This document shows, piece after piece, positions 17,949 through 26,665 of a stretch of DNA of 64,000 nt (the stretch's first letter is position 1; every line of letters begins with the position of its first letter). The translations under genes and the position numbers were made by a program. The notes under the pieces are model-generated. The model worked only from the letters and a program-made list of their open reading frames with translations, did not search any database and was not told where the DNA came from. The DNA is from Tabrizicola aquatica (GTDB lineage Bacteria > Pseudomonadota > Alphaproteobacteria > Rhodobacterales > Rhodobacteraceae). The DNA lies in NCBI RefSeq assembly GCF_002900975.1, contig NZ_PJON01000003.1, positions 1 to 64,000 on the forward strand, in the 5' to 3' direction.

Positions 17949-18845
17949 CTACGAGGCGCGGAGCAGGAGAAGGACGCCAACCAGCAGGATGCCGATGCCG
18001 GCCAACTGCCGGGGGCTGGCGCGTTGGCCAAAGGCAAGGCGCGCGAGGATCAGGGCGAACACCACCTCGACCAGGGCCAGGGTGCGGACATTGGCCGCGG
18101 TGGTCAGCGCAAAGCCGGTGAACCACAAGGCCGAGGCCAAGGCGCCAAGAAAGCCCGCGCCGAGTGAAGGGGCAAAGGCGCGGAAGCTGCCGGTCAGGGC
18201 GGCGCGGTCGCGCAGCGCCAGCCAAAGGCCAAGGACCAGGGTTTGCAGCGCCAGCGAGACGGCCAGGATCGTGAGGGCGCGCAGCAGGAAATCCCCCTGC
18301 GGCAGGCTGGTGATCGCGCCGCGAAAGCCGATGGCCGACAGCCCGAAGGCCAGGCCCGCCGTCAGGCCAAGCGCCGCGGGGCCAAGGTCGGAAAGCATGG
18401 CGCGGCCTTGGCCCGGTTTCAGCGTCATCACCAGGACTCCGGCCACCGCGACGGCGATGGCGGCGAGCATGGGCATGGTCAGCGCCTCGCCCAGGACGGC
18501 CCAGCCGACCAGCGCGACGAGGACGGGTTCCACCTTCAGCCAGGCGGTGACGATGCCGAAGCCCTGGGTCCGCATGGCCTGCAGCATCAGCGCGGTGGCG
18601 GCGATCTGGGCAAGGGCGCCAAGCGCGGTGAAGCCAAGGGCGCGGGGGGTCAGGGGGAGCGGGGCGCTGCCCTGGACCCAGAGCGCCAGCGCAAGGAAGG
18701 CGCAGGCGAAGGGCAGGCCGAACAGGAAGCGGACATTGGTCGCGCCAAGGGTGCCAAGACGCGTCGTCAACCCGCGCTGGGCGGCGTTGCGCCCGGTCTG
18801 GGCCAGGGCGGCGGCAAGGGTGACGAATATCCAGAGCTGGGTCAT
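17949..18845 (-). CDS. EamA/DMT-family transporter
   Basis: A 298-residue inner-membrane protein with ten predicted helices in two EamA halves (the second begins near residue 150), the layout of drug/metabolite transporters that export amino acids or other small metabolites. ATG at 18845 is chosen; a TTG six codons upstream (18863) is in frame but lacks a ribosome-binding site. The 289-base gap between this gene and the K+ channel shows no convincing gene or hairpin. Upstream lies the palindromic repeat at 18870-18903. Substrate unknown. Confidence 0.85.
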   Translation of the reverse strand: MTQLWIFVTLAAALAQTGRNAAQRGLTTRLGTLGATNVRFLFGLPFACAFLALALWVQGSAPLPLTPRALGFTALGALAQIAATALMLQAMRTQGFGIVTAWLKVEPVLVALVGWAVLGEALTMPMLAAIAVAVAGVLVMTLKPGQGRAMLSDLGPAALGLTAGLAFGLSAIGFRGAITSLPQGDFLLRALTILAVSLALQTLVLGLWLALRDRAALTGSFRAFAPSLGAGFLGALASALWFTGFALTTAANVRTLALVEVVFALILARLAFGQRASPRQLAGIGILLVGVLLLLRAS

Positions 18846-18869
18846 GCGCGTGGCGGCGGCCAAGGGAAG

Positions 18870-18903
18870 GGCGTAAGGTGGGCAATATTGCCCACCCTAC
18901 GCC
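18870..18903. repeat. Dispersed palindromic repeat, copy 1 (GGTGGGC family)
   Basis: A perfect 20-base palindrome, GGTGGGCAATATTGCCCACC (18877-18896), lies within outer arms GCGTA (18871-18875) and TACGC (18898-18902). A related element with the same flanks (…AAGGTGGGC…GCCCACCCTACGCC) occurs at 39563-39590. The elements look like a short intergenic repeat family. This copy lies between the start of the EamA gene and the end of hemE. Confidence 0.7.
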
Positions 18904-18946
18904 GGGACAGGGGCGGTGCGGTCCGGTCCGGGGGGAACGGGCGGGA

Positions 18947-19975
18947 TCAGGCCCCGCGCACCGTGTCGATCATCAGCTGGACGTTGTCGGGATGCGCGTC
19001 GGGCGTGATGCCGTGGCCAAGGTTGAAGATGTGCGGCCCCTTGGAGAAGGCTTTCACCACATGCCGGGTCGCTGCGATCAGCGCCTGGCCGCCGGTCACC
19101 ATATGCTCGGGCGCAAGGTTGCCCTGGACGCAACCGTCGATCTGGACATTGGCGGCGGCCCATTCGGGGCTGACCGAGTTGTCGATGGCGACGCAGTCCG
19201 CCCCGGTGCGGTGGGCAAAGCCGATGTAGCCCTGGCCGGCCTCACGCGGGAAGGCGATGATCGGGGTGCCGGGGTGGCGGGCTTTCAGCGCGGCGATGAT
19301 CTTCTGGGTGGGCGCTTCGGCGAAGTCCTTGAAATCCTGGCCTTTCAGCGATCCGGCCCAGCTGTCGAAGAGTTTGACCACCTCGGCCCCGGCCTCGATC
19401 TGGGCCGAAAGGTATTCGACAGTCGCCTCGGTGATCCGGTCGATCAGGGCCTGGAAGGTCGGACGGTCCTGGGCTTTCAGCGCGTGGGCGGCGGCCTGGT
19501 CCTTCGATCCTTTGCCGGCGATCATGTAGGTGGCGACAGTCCAGGGGGCACCTGCGAAACCGATCAGCGTGGTTTCCTTCGGCAGTTCGCGCGACAGGAT
19601 GCGGACCGTCTCATAGACCGGCGAGAGGGTCTCATGGATCGCCTCGGTCGGTTTCAGGTTGGCGACCTGGCCGGGGGTGTCGGTCGTCTCCATCCGGGGC
19701 CCTTCGCCGGTTTCGAACCAGAGTTTCGGGCCAAGTGCCTGGGGGAGAAGGAGGATGTCGGCGAACAGGATCGCCGCGTCAAAGCCGTAGCGGCGGATCG
19801 GTTGCAGGGTGACTTCGGCCGCAAGCTCGGGGTTGTAGCAGAGCGAGAGGAAGTCGCCGGCCTTGGCCCGGGTCTCGCGGTATTCCGGCAGATAGCGGCC
19901 GGCCTGGCGCATCATCCAGATCGGGGGGGTGGGCAGCACCTCGCCCTTGAGCGCGCGCAGGATCGTCTTGGTCAT
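18947..19975 (-). CDS. hemE: Uroporphyrinogen decarboxylase
   Basis: A 342-residue cytosolic enzyme that converts uroporphyrinogen III to coproporphyrinogen III in haem and bacteriochlorophyll synthesis. The N-terminal signature [17 protein letters not shown], the second signature [13 protein letters not shown] and the C-terminal FNLGHGI motif are intact. ATG at 19975 is preceded by GATGAGG; an 18-codon upstream extension would run into the shared control region and is rejected. It is divergent from hemC with 93 bases between the starts, which hold an 18-base palindrome. Confidence 0.96.
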   Translation of the reverse strand: MTKTILRALKGEVLPTPPIWMMRQAGRYLPEYRETRAKAGDFLSLCYNPELAAEVTLQPIRRYGFDAAILFADILLLPQALGPKLWFETGEGPRMETTDTPGQVANLKPTEAIHETLSPVYETVRILSRELPKETTLIGFAGAPWTVATYMIAGKGSKDQAAAHALKAQDRPTFQALIDRITEATVEYLSAQIEAGAEVVKLFDSWAGSLKGQDFKDFAEAPTQKIIAALKARHPGTPIIAFPREAGQGYIGFAHRTGADCVAIDNSVSPEWAAANVQIDGCVQGNLAPEHMVTGGQALIAATRHVVKAFSKGPHIFNLGHGITPDAHPDNVQLMIDTVRGA

Positions 19976-20033
19976 CTTTGCCTCATCTTTTCGGGAACCA
20001 TGGGTCGGCTGTGGGGCGGGTGTTGTCAAGAGT

Positions 20034-20051
20034 TGTCAGGCGCGCCTGACA
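20034..20051. promoter_or_regulatory. Perfect palindrome of the PpsR/CrtJ type (TGT-N12-ACA) between hemE and hemC
   Basis: TGTCAGGCGCGCCTGACA is an 18-base perfect palindrome centred between the divergent hemE and hemC starts. It fits the TGT-N12-ACA operator recognised by the redox/light repressor PpsR (CrtJ) of purple bacteria, which is known to act on hem genes in Rhodobacter capsulatus. The position, 17 bases before the hemC ATG, suits repression of hemC and possibly of both genes. The regulator gene is not in this window, so function is inferred. Confidence 0.6.
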
Positions 20052-20068
20052 CAGGTAAGCCTTGCCGC

Positions 20069-21007
20069 ATGAGCGATGAAATGCCCACCCCCGCCCGCCC
20101 CCTGAAGATCGGCACCCGTGGTTCGCCCCTGGCCCTGTGGCAGGCGCATGAGACCCGTCGCTGTCTGATGGCGGCCTTTGGCCTGCCGGAAGCGGCGTTC
20201 GAGATCGTGGTGATCAAGGTCACCGGCGACCAGATCCAGGACAAGGCGCTGCGCGAGATCGGCGGTAAGGGGCTTTTCACCCGCGAGATCGAAGAGGCGC
20301 TGCTGGACGGCGGGATCGACATCGCGGTCCATTCGATGAAGGACATGCCGACCTTGCAGCCCGAGGGGCTGGTGCTGGACTGCTATCTGCAGCGGGCCGA
20401 TGTGCGGGATGCGTTCGTCTCGCCGCATTACGGGTCGATTGCAGAACTGCCGCAGGGGGCGACGGTGGGTTCGTCCAGCTTGCGGCGGCGGGCGCAACTG
20501 GCGTTGCGGCGGCCGGACCTGAACCTTGTGGAGTTCCGGGGGAACGTGCAGACCCGGATGCGCAAGCTGGAAGAACGGGTGGCAGATGCCACGTTCCTGG
20601 CGATGGCGGGGCTGACGCGGCTGGGCATGCTGGAGGTCGCGCGCACGGCGATTGCACCGGAAGAGATGCTGCCAGCGGTGGCGCAGGGCGCGATCGGGAT
20701 CGAGCGGCGGTCGGCGGACGCCCGCGTCGCGGCGCTGCTGGCGGCGATCCACCATGGCGAGACGGGCCTGCGGCTGGCGGCGGAACGGTCGTTCCTGGCG
20801 ACGCTGGACGGGTCTTGCGAGACGCCGATTGCCGGCCTTGCGGTGATCGAGGGCGATCAGTTGTGGCTGCGGGGCGAAATCCTGCGGCCGGATGGCACGG
20901 CCTCGATCAGCGGCGAGCGGCGCGGGCCGGTTGCGGCGGGTGCGGCGATTGGCCGGGCGCTGGGCGACGAATTGCTGGGCCGCGCGGGGCCTGGGTTCTT
21001 CGGCTGA
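20069..21007 (+). CDS. hemC: Porphobilinogen deaminase (hydroxymethylbilane synthase)
   Basis: A 312-residue cytosolic enzyme that joins four porphobilinogens into hydroxymethylbilane. Seen: IGTRGSPLALWQA near the N-terminus, catalytic D84 in GGIDIAVHSMKD, the substrate-contacting SSSLRRRAQL, FRGNVQTRMRKL and the cofactor-binding C250 in LDGSCETPIAG, to which dipyrromethane attaches. ATG at 20069 gives the expected length; an open frame extends far upstream only as antisense of hemE. Divergent from hemE, supporting joint control of the tetrapyrrole pathway. Confidence 0.96.
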   Translation: MSDEMPTPARPLKIGTRGSPLALWQAHETRRCLMAAFGLPEAAFEIVVIKVTGDQIQDKALREIGGKGLFTREIEEALLDGGIDIAVHSMKDMPTLQPEGLVLDCYLQRADVRDAFVSPHYGSIAELPQGATVGSSSLRRRAQLALRRPDLNLVEFRGNVQTRMRKLEERVADATFLAMAGLTRLGMLEVARTAIAPEEMLPAVAQGAIGIERRSADARVAALLAAIHHGETGLRLAAERSFLATLDGSCETPIAGLAVIEGDQLWLRGEILRPDGTASISGERRGPVAAGAAIGRALGDELLGRAGPGFFG

Positions 21008-21067
21008 GGCTTACAAAACCGACGTGAAACGGTTACATGGCCCGCACCTGCTGCGGAGCCGTCGCGC

Positions 21068-21793
21068 GTGCCTGAGTCCGACCTGCAATCCCACCTTGCG
21101 GCCGCGCTGGCCGAGCCGTTCCGCCGCGTGCGTCCGGTGGTCCTGCCGGACGGCCGCCGCTTCTGGCTGAAACGGGTCGAGCGGCTGTCAGGCCGCTTGC
21201 GCTGGCAGAAGGGCGATCCGGCGCGGGCCTTTGCCACCGAAAGGGCCGGGCTGCACGCGATGGCCGAGGCAGGGGTGCCGGTGGCCGGCATCGTGGCGGA
21301 AGGGCCGGACTGGCTGCTTATGCCCGACGCAGGCCCGGTGCTGCCCGAGGTCGTGGCGAATCCTGCCCGCAGCCAGGATGAGAAGCTGCGCGCCTTTGGC
21401 GAGGCCGGCCGTGCGCTGGGACTGGTGCATTGGGCCGGGATGGCGCATGGCCGCCCCGCCGTGCGCGATATCTGCTGGGATGGTGTGCAGGCGCGGTTCA
21501 TCGACCTGGAACGCTTTCGGGCCGCGCGGCGCGGCGGGTTGGCGCAGGCGGCCGATGTGGTGATGTTTGCCCAGACCGCCTTTACCCAGTGGCCAGACGA
21601 TCCGCGTTGGCTGGAGGCGGCGCTGGCGGCATATGCCGTGAACGCCCCGCCCGATGCGATGCCACGGGTTACGCGACTGGCGCGCTGGCTGCGGCCGCTG
21701 GGCTGGTTGGCGCGGGGCCTTGGCCGGGTGAAGCCCGACAGCCGCGAGATCCGGGCGGCCGCGCTGACGCTTGAGCGGCTTCGGCGCGGTTAG
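21068..21793 (+). CDS. Protein-kinase-fold phosphotransferase (KdkA/InaA/RIO-like)
   Basis: A 241-residue protein with the compact kinase fold seen in LPS-core kinases and RIO-like proteins. A lysine in FWLKRVERL could be the ATP-binding residue, GMAHGRPAVRDICW resembles a catalytic loop and FIDLERF the metal-binding segment. It may phosphorylate a lipid-sugar or a protein; the substrate is not evident. The start is GTG at 21068, 60 bases after hemC, so it may be co-transcribed with hemC. It is often labelled as a phosphatase or hypothetical protein in related genomes, so the call is structural. Confidence 0.65.
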   Translation: MPESDLQSHLAAALAEPFRRVRPVVLPDGRRFWLKRVERLSGRLRWQKGDPARAFATERAGLHAMAEAGVPVAGIVAEGPDWLLMPDAGPVLPEVVANPARSQDEKLRAFGEAGRALGLVHWAGMAHGRPAVRDICWDGVQARFIDLERFRAARRGGLAQAADVVMFAQTAFTQWPDDPRWLEAALAAYAVNAPPDAMPRVTRLARWLRPLGWLARGLGRVKPDSREIRAAALTLERLRRG

Positions 21794-21795
21794 GG

Positions 21796-21840
21796 CGATT
21801 TCCGAACGGAAATCGGGACGGAAATCGAAGTCGATTTCCG
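21796..21840. terminator. Tandem palindromes between convergent genes
   Basis: Two adjacent hairpins: CGATTTCCG/CGGAAATCG (21796-21804 with 21807-21815) and CGGAAATCGA/TCGATTTCCG (21819-21828 with 21831-21840). The arms are interchangeable, so alternative pairings are possible. They fill the 55-base gap between the convergent kinase-like and ybbP-type genes, and probably act as a bidirectional terminator. Similar tandem AT-rich hairpins occur at 25774, 35088 and 51115. Confidence 0.6.
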
Positions 21841-21848
21841 CTTCCCGG

Positions 21849-24362
21849 TCAGTCCTGTGCGCGCAGGGTGCTGGCCGGACGGGCGGCAAGCGGGCGCAGC
21901 GCGAAGAAGAGGCCGGCGAGCAGGGTGGCCAGCACCCCGCCCGCGACGATGCCCAGGGCCGAGACGGGTTCGAACCGATAGGTCGTTTCCATCACGAAGG
22001 TCATCACCGCCCAGCCGGCGATGCCCCCTGCCACCACCGCGACAATCCCCGCTGCTGCGCCCATGAGGGCGGAGCGCAGCGCGAAGCTGGACAGGATCTT
22101 GCCGCGCGTCGCGCCCAGCGTCTTGAGGATTGCGGATTCGTAGATGCGCGCGCGTTCGCCGGCCGCTGCCGCGCCGATCAGGACGACGAAGCCGGTGATC
22201 AGCGTGCCTGCGGCGGCCCAGGCGGTGGCTGTGGCGATCGCCGATAGCGCCTCGGCCACGCGGTCCACGGCCTCGCGGATGCCGATGGCGGTGATGTTGG
22301 GCCAGGTCTTGGTCACGTCGCGCAGGATCTGGGCCTCGGCCTCGGGCGGGGCGTAGACGGTGGCGATATGGGTGTGCGGTGCCCCGGCCAGGGCGGCGGG
22401 GTTCAGCGTCATCACGAAGCCCATCCCGGCGTTGGAGAAGTCAACCTCGCGGAACGAGGTGATGGTCGCGGTCAGGTCGCGGCCCAGGATGTTGACGGTC
22501 ATCGTGTCGCCGAGGTTGAGGCCGAGTTCCTCGGCCTCTTCGGTGGCGAAGCTGATCTGCGGGTCGCCTTGGTAATCCTCGGGCCAGAATTCGCCTGCCG
22601 TGATGCGGGTCTTTTCGCCGGGGGTGGCGGCATAGGTGATGCCGCGGTCGCCGCGCACGACCCAGTGGTCGCCGGCAACCTCGCGCGCGGGGCGGCCGTT
22701 GATCTGGGTGATGACGCCGCGCAGCATCGGGGCGGTCTCGATTTCCGTCACGGCGGGGTTGGCGTCGACCATGGCGAGGAAGGGGTCGATCTGGTCGGGC
22801 TGGATGTCGATGAAGAAGAAGGCCGGTGCGCGGGTCGGAAGGTCGGTGGCGATGGCCTGGCGCAGGTTCCAGTCGATCTGACCCACGGCGGCCAGGACCG
22901 AGAGGCCGAGGCCCAGCGACAGGATGACCGAGGTGGCGTCGGACCGTGGCGCGCCGATGGAGGCGAGTGCTGCGCGGGTGGCTGGGCGGCCGTGGGTCAG
23001 CCGGGTGCGGGCCAGCCGGCGGGCCAGGCTGCGCAGGCCCAAGGCGGCAAGCGTCAGGATCAAGAGCGACCCGACGATGCCCCCCGCCGCACCAAGGGCC
23101 AGTTCGGGGATGCCGGACAGCCAGGTGGCGCTGCCGATCAGGGCGACGGACAGGAGCGCGAGGGCGGTGAGGTAGCGTTTGCGCGGCCAGGTGCGGGTGC
23201 CGCTGCCGCCACGGTACAGGGCTGCGGGGCGGATACGCTCGGTCCGGGCAAGGGGGAGGAGGGTGAAGATGAGGGCCGAGAGGGTGCCGTAGAAGGCGGC
23301 CTCGGCCAGCGCGCCGGGGTAGAGGCGGATCTCGGCCGGGAAGGGGAGGGAGGCTTCGATCAGGGGGGCGGCAAGGATCGGGGCGATGGCGCCAAGGGCA
23401 AGGCCGATGGCGATGCCGATGGCGGAAAGGATCGCGGTCTGCCAGAGGTAGCTGCGGAAGATGAGGCCGCCTTCGGCACCGAGGGTCTTGAGGGTGGCGA
23501 TGGTCTCGGTCTTGCCGTCAAGGTAGCTGCGGATCGCGGCCGAGATGCCGACGCCGCCTACCGCAAGGCCCGCGAGGCCGACGAGGACGAGGAAGCTGCC
23601 GATGCGGTCGATGAACGCCTCGATCCCGGGGGCGGCGTTGCGGCTGTCGGTCCAGCGCATGCCCTTGTCGCGGAAGGTGGATTCGGCTTCATCCTCAAGT
23701 GTCTGCAGGTCCGCGCCGGGTGGCAGGACCAGGCGGTAGCGGGTCTCGTACATCGAGCCGGACGCAAGGAGGCTGGAGTTGGCCAGCGCGTCGGAGTGGA
23801 CGACGGTGCGCGGGCCGAGGGTGAAGCCGGTGGAGGCGGAGTCAGGCTCGCGGGTCAGGGCGGCGGTCAGGCGGAACTCTTGCGTGCCAAGGCGGAATGT
23901 GTCGCCGATGGAGAGGGCGAGGCGGTCGATCAGGACCGGGTCCATGATCGCGCCGGGGAGGCCATCGGCAACGGCCAAAGCCTCGACCACGGGGATCGGC
24001 GGGTCAAGCTGGGCGGAACCGGTCAGGGGCCAGGCGTTGTCGACGGCCTTGATCTGGGTGAGGGCCTGGTCGTCCTGGACCAGCGCCATGGATCGGAAAT
24101 CGTAGACTTCCGAGACCTGGGTGGCGATCCGGTCCATATAGGCGCGTTCGTCGGCGTCGGCGGGGCGGTAGGTGAAGCGCATCTCGGCGTCGCCGCCCAG
24201 GATCACCGCGCCCTGGTCGGTCAGGCCCTGCTGGATGCCGGTACGAAGGGTGCCGACGGCGGCGATGGCGGCAACGCCAAGCGCAAGGCAGGCGAGAAAC
24301 ACGCGAAAGCCGCGCAGGCCGCCGCGGAGTTCCCGGCGGGCGATGGTGAAGGCGAGGCTCAT
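21849..24362 (-). CDS. FtsX-family ABC transporter permease (YbbP-type)
   Basis: An 837-residue permease with an N-terminal helix (about 18-40), a large periplasmic domain, a block of helices at about 255-460, a second periplasmic domain and three C-terminal helices. This duplicated FtsX layout matches YbbP/LolC-like exporters, which pair with a small ATPase. Its start overlaps the ATPase gene by four bases. The ybbA-ybbP pair next to a divergent TesA-type esterase reproduces the Escherichia coli tesA/ybbA/ybbP neighbourhood. Proposed role is extrusion of hydrophobic compounds or lipids across the envelope; the substrate is unknown. Confidence 0.87.
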   Translation of the reverse strand: MSLAFTIARRELRGGLRGFRVFLACLALGVAAIAAVGTLRTGIQQGLTDQGAVILGGDAEMRFTYRPADADERAYMDRIATQVSEVYDFRSMALVQDDQALTQIKAVDNAWPLTGSAQLDPPIPVVEALAVADGLPGAIMDPVLIDRLALSIGDTFRLGTQEFRLTAALTREPDSASTGFTLGPRTVVHSDALANSSLLASGSMYETRYRLVLPPGADLQTLEDEAESTFRDKGMRWTDSRNAAPGIEAFIDRIGSFLVLVGLAGLAVGGVGISAAIRSYLDGKTETIATLKTLGAEGGLIFRSYLWQTAILSAIGIAIGLALGAIAPILAAPLIEASLPFPAEIRLYPGALAEAAFYGTLSALIFTLLPLARTERIRPAALYRGGSGTRTWPRKRYLTALALLSVALIGSATWLSGIPELALGAAGGIVGSLLILTLAALGLRSLARRLARTRLTHGRPATRAALASIGAPRSDATSVILSLGLGLSVLAAVGQIDWNLRQAIATDLPTRAPAFFFIDIQPDQIDPFLAMVDANPAVTEIETAPMLRGVITQINGRPAREVAGDHWVVRGDRGITYAATPGEKTRITAGEFWPEDYQGDPQISFATEEAEELGLNLGDTMTVNILGRDLTATITSFREVDFSNAGMGFVMTLNPAALAGAPHTHIATVYAPPEAEAQILRDVTKTWPNITAIGIREAVDRVAEALSAIATATAWAAAGTLITGFVVLIGAAAAGERARIYESAILKTLGATRGKILSSFALRSALMGAAAGIVAVVAGGIAGWAVMTFVMETTYRFEPVSALGIVAGGVLATLLAGLFFALRPLAARPASTLRAQD

Positions 24363-25069
24363 TCGGCGGCCTTGGTCATCGAGGCGGGCGCGTGGGCTTC
24401 GGGGGCCAGAAGGCCGTCGGCCAGCCGGATGACCCGGTCGCAGCGGGCGGCAAGTTCGGGGGCGTGGGTCACCAGGACCAGCGTCGCGCCGTGGCGGTCG
24501 CGCAGGCCGAAGAGGAGGTCCATGATCGCCTGGCCGTTGACGCCATCAAGGTTGCCGGTGGGTTCATCCGCCAGCAGGATCGCCGGGCGCGGCACGGCGG
24601 CGCGGGCCAAGGCAACGCGCTGCTGTTCGCCGCCGGACATCTGGCTGGGGTAGTGGTGCATCCGTTTTCCCAATCCCACGGAGTCCAGTTCCGCCTGCGC
24701 GCGGTCGAAGGCGTCCTTCACGCCGGCCAGTTCCAGCGGCAACGCCACGTTCTCCAGCGCGGTCATTGTGGGAATGAGGTGGAAGGATTGGAACACAACC
24801 CCCATATTCCCCCGACGGAAGCGGGCGAGCGCGTCTTCGTTCATCGCGGTCAGGTCTTGCCCCAGGGCAAGCACCTTGCCGCCGGTGGCACGCTCCAACC
24901 CGCCCATGAGCATGAGGAGCGATGACTTGCCCGACCCCGATGGCCCGATCAGCCCGACCGTTTCGCCCTTGTGGACCGAAAGGGTGATGCCCTTCAGGAT
25001 CTCGACCGGGCCGGCATTGCCCGCAAGGGTCAGCCGCGCATCGGTGAGGGCGAGAACGGGATCGGTCAT
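24359..25069 (-). CDS. ABC transporter ATP-binding protein (YbbA/LolD-type)
   Basis: A 236-residue ATPase with Walker A GPSGSGKSS, Q-loop in VVFQSFHLI, signature MSGGEQQRVALARA, Walker B ILLADEPTGNLD and the switch His in LVTHAPELA. The MacB/LolD-like class works with FtsX-type permeases such as the neighbour. ATG at 25069 is chosen as the start of the conserved region; the longer frame to 25183 would overlap the divergent esterase gene. Confidence 0.92.
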   Translation of the reverse strand: MTDPVLALTDARLTLAGNAGPVEILKGITLSVHKGETVGLIGPSGSGKSSLLMLMGGLERATGGKVLALGQDLTAMNEDALARFRRGNMGVVFQSFHLIPTMTALENVALPLELAGVKDAFDRAQAELDSVGLGKRMHHYPSQMSGGEQQRVALARAAVPRPAILLADEPTGNLDGVNGQAIMDLLFGLRDRHGATLVLVTHAPELAARCDRVIRLADGLLAPEAHAPASMTKAAE

Positions 25070-25112
25070 GCAAAGGGTCCTTCGGGTGGGGCTTTCACGG
25101 GGATATGGCGCA

Positions 25113-25784
25113 GTGCGGCGAATGCGCAATGCTGCATTTGCAGTCTTGGCACTGTCAAGTTCTGCGCTGGCCGAGCCGGTCACGATCGTGGCACTGGGGG
25201 ACAGCCTGACGGCCGGCTATGGGCTGGCGGACCAGAGCCAGGGTTTTGTCCCGGTGCTGGAGGGCTGGCTGAAGGCCAAGGGCCATGAGGTGGCGGTGCA
25301 AAATGCGGGGGTTTCGGGCGACACGACGGCGGGGGGGCTTGCCCGGGTTGGCTGGGCGCTGGGGCCAGAGGCGGACGGGCTGATCGTGACGCTGGGCGGC
25401 AACGACCTTTTGCGCGGGATCGACCCGGCCTCGTCCAAGGCAAATCTGGACGGCATCCTGAAAGAGGCCGCAGCGCGCAAGCTGCCGGTCCTGCTGGTGG
25501 CGATGAAGGCGCCGGGGAACTTCGGGCCAGAGTACAAGGCCACTTTCGATGCGATGTATGGTGAGCTTTCGGCGCAATACGGCACGTTGCTGGCCGAGGA
25601 TTTCTTTGCCGGGCTGCGGGCGGCGGGGGCGGACCCGGCCGATCCGGCCTCTCTGGCTGCGTTCATGCAGCCGGATGGCTTGCACCCGAACCCGGAGGGG
25701 GTGAAGCTGATCGTGGAGGGGCTGGGGCCGCAGGTTGAGGCATTGCTGGCGGTGGTTCAGGCGGGGAGCGGGCAAAATCCTTAA
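25113..25784 (+). CDS. TesA-type arylesterase / lysophospholipase (GDSL, SGNH hydrolase)
   Basis: A 223-residue secreted hydrolase. A signal peptide (basic MRRMRN, hydrophobic core to about residue 20) precedes the GDSL block (VALGDSLTAGYG, nucleophile S31), followed by Gly and Asn of blocks II and III (NAGVSGDTT; TLGGNDLL) and the Asp/His pair in PDGLHPN. It should cleave acyl esters or lysophospholipids in the periplasm. The GTG at 25113 is used because GGGGA lies nine bases upstream and it adds positive residues to the signal peptide; ATG at 25122 is the alternative. It is divergent from ybbA, a conserved association. Confidence 0.87.
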   Translation: MRRMRNAAFAVLALSSSALAEPVTIVALGDSLTAGYGLADQSQGFVPVLEGWLKAKGHEVAVQNAGVSGDTTAGGLARVGWALGPEADGLIVTLGGNDLLRGIDPASSKANLDGILKEAAARKLPVLLVAMKAPGNFGPEYKATFDAMYGELSAQYGTLLAEDFFAGLRAAGADPADPASLAAFMQPDGLHPNPEGVKLIVEGLGPQVEALLAVVQAGSGQNP

Positions 25785-25821
25785 GAAAGGATTTTGGCAA
25801 ATTTCTTGAGAAAGAAATTTG
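25774..25821. terminator. Tandem AT-rich hairpins at the end of the esterase gene
   Basis: Two consecutive stems: AAAATCCTT/AAGGATTTT (25774-25782 with 25787-25795) and CAAATTTCTT/AAGAAATTTG (25798-25807 with 25812-25821). The esterase stop codon lies in the loop region of the first. Each arm ends in an A/T run, so the pair can act as an intrinsic terminator. It belongs to the same structural class as the elements at 21796, 35088 and 51115. Confidence 0.6.
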
Positions 25822-25864
25822 GGTCCCCGAACTTGCGTCCCGCAAGCTTGGGTCTGGTGGGGAG

Positions 25865-26665
25865 GTGGCGGTGGAGCATGAGGTTCTGTGGCGGGTCGGG
25901 GTCTTTCTGGGCGTCCTTGGGGCGCTGGCGGGGTTGGAGCGGCTGGCCCCGCGTCGCCCAATGGTGCAGCCGAAGCCGAGGCGCTGGACGGCGAATCTGG
26001 GGCTGGTGCTGATCGACGTGGCGGTGGTCCGGGCGCTGGCCTTTGCCCTGCCGATCCTGGCGGTGGCGGCGGCGGTGGATGCCGGACAACTGGGCTGGGG
26101 CCTCTTCAACGCGCTGGACTGGCCCGCCTGGATCGAGGTGCTGCTGGCCGTCCTGATCCTGGACCTGGCCGTCTGGGCGCAGCATCTGGTGACGCACAAG
26201 GTGCCGCTGTTCTGGCGGTTTCACCGGGTTCACCATGCCGATCGCGATTTCGACGTGACGACCGCACTGCGGTTTCATCCGGTCGAGATTGCCGGGTCGG
26301 CCGGGTTGAAGGTGGGGCTGGTCTATCTGCTTGGCCCCTCGGCCCTGGCGGTGCTGCTGTTCGAGATCCTGTTGAACGCCACGGCGATGTTCAACCATGC
26401 CAACCTGCGCCTGCCGGGGTGGCTGGACCGGGTGGTGCGGCTGCTCCTGGTAACGCCGGACATGCACCGGGTGCATCACTCGGTCCACCGGGCCGAGCAT
26501 GACAGCAATTACGGCTTTGCCCTGTCGCTTTGGGACCGGATTTTCGGCACCTATGTGCCAGAACCGAAGGCAGGGCAGGACGGGATGACAGTGGGGCTGG
26601 AATGGCAGGACGACCGGACGATGCGGCTGGGGTGGATGCTGGGGCTGCCCTTCTTCCGGCGCTAG
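25865..26665 (+). CDS. Sterol desaturase / fatty-acid-hydroxylase family membrane oxidase
   Basis: A 266-residue inner-membrane di-iron protein with about four helices. The histidine clusters of the family are present: HLVTH (about 118-122), HRVHH (about 134-138), a single His in FNHANL and HRVHHSVH (about 208-215). It would hydroxylate or desaturate a lipid, with O2 and an electron donor; the exact substrate cannot be assigned. The start is GTG at 25865 (GTG at 25871 is equally possible). It is followed by an overlapping Fe-S protein gene, perhaps part of the same unit. Confidence 0.85.
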   Translation: MAVEHEVLWRVGVFLGVLGALAGLERLAPRRPMVQPKPRRWTANLGLVLIDVAVVRALAFALPILAVAAAVDAGQLGWGLFNALDWPAWIEVLLAVLILDLAVWAQHLVTHKVPLFWRFHRVHHADRDFDVTTALRFHPVEIAGSAGLKVGLVYLLGPSALAVLLFEILLNATAMFNHANLRLPGWLDRVVRLLLVTPDMHRVHHSVHRAEHDSNYGFALSLWDRIFGTYVPEPKAGQDGMTVGLEWQDDRTMRLGWMLGLPFFRR

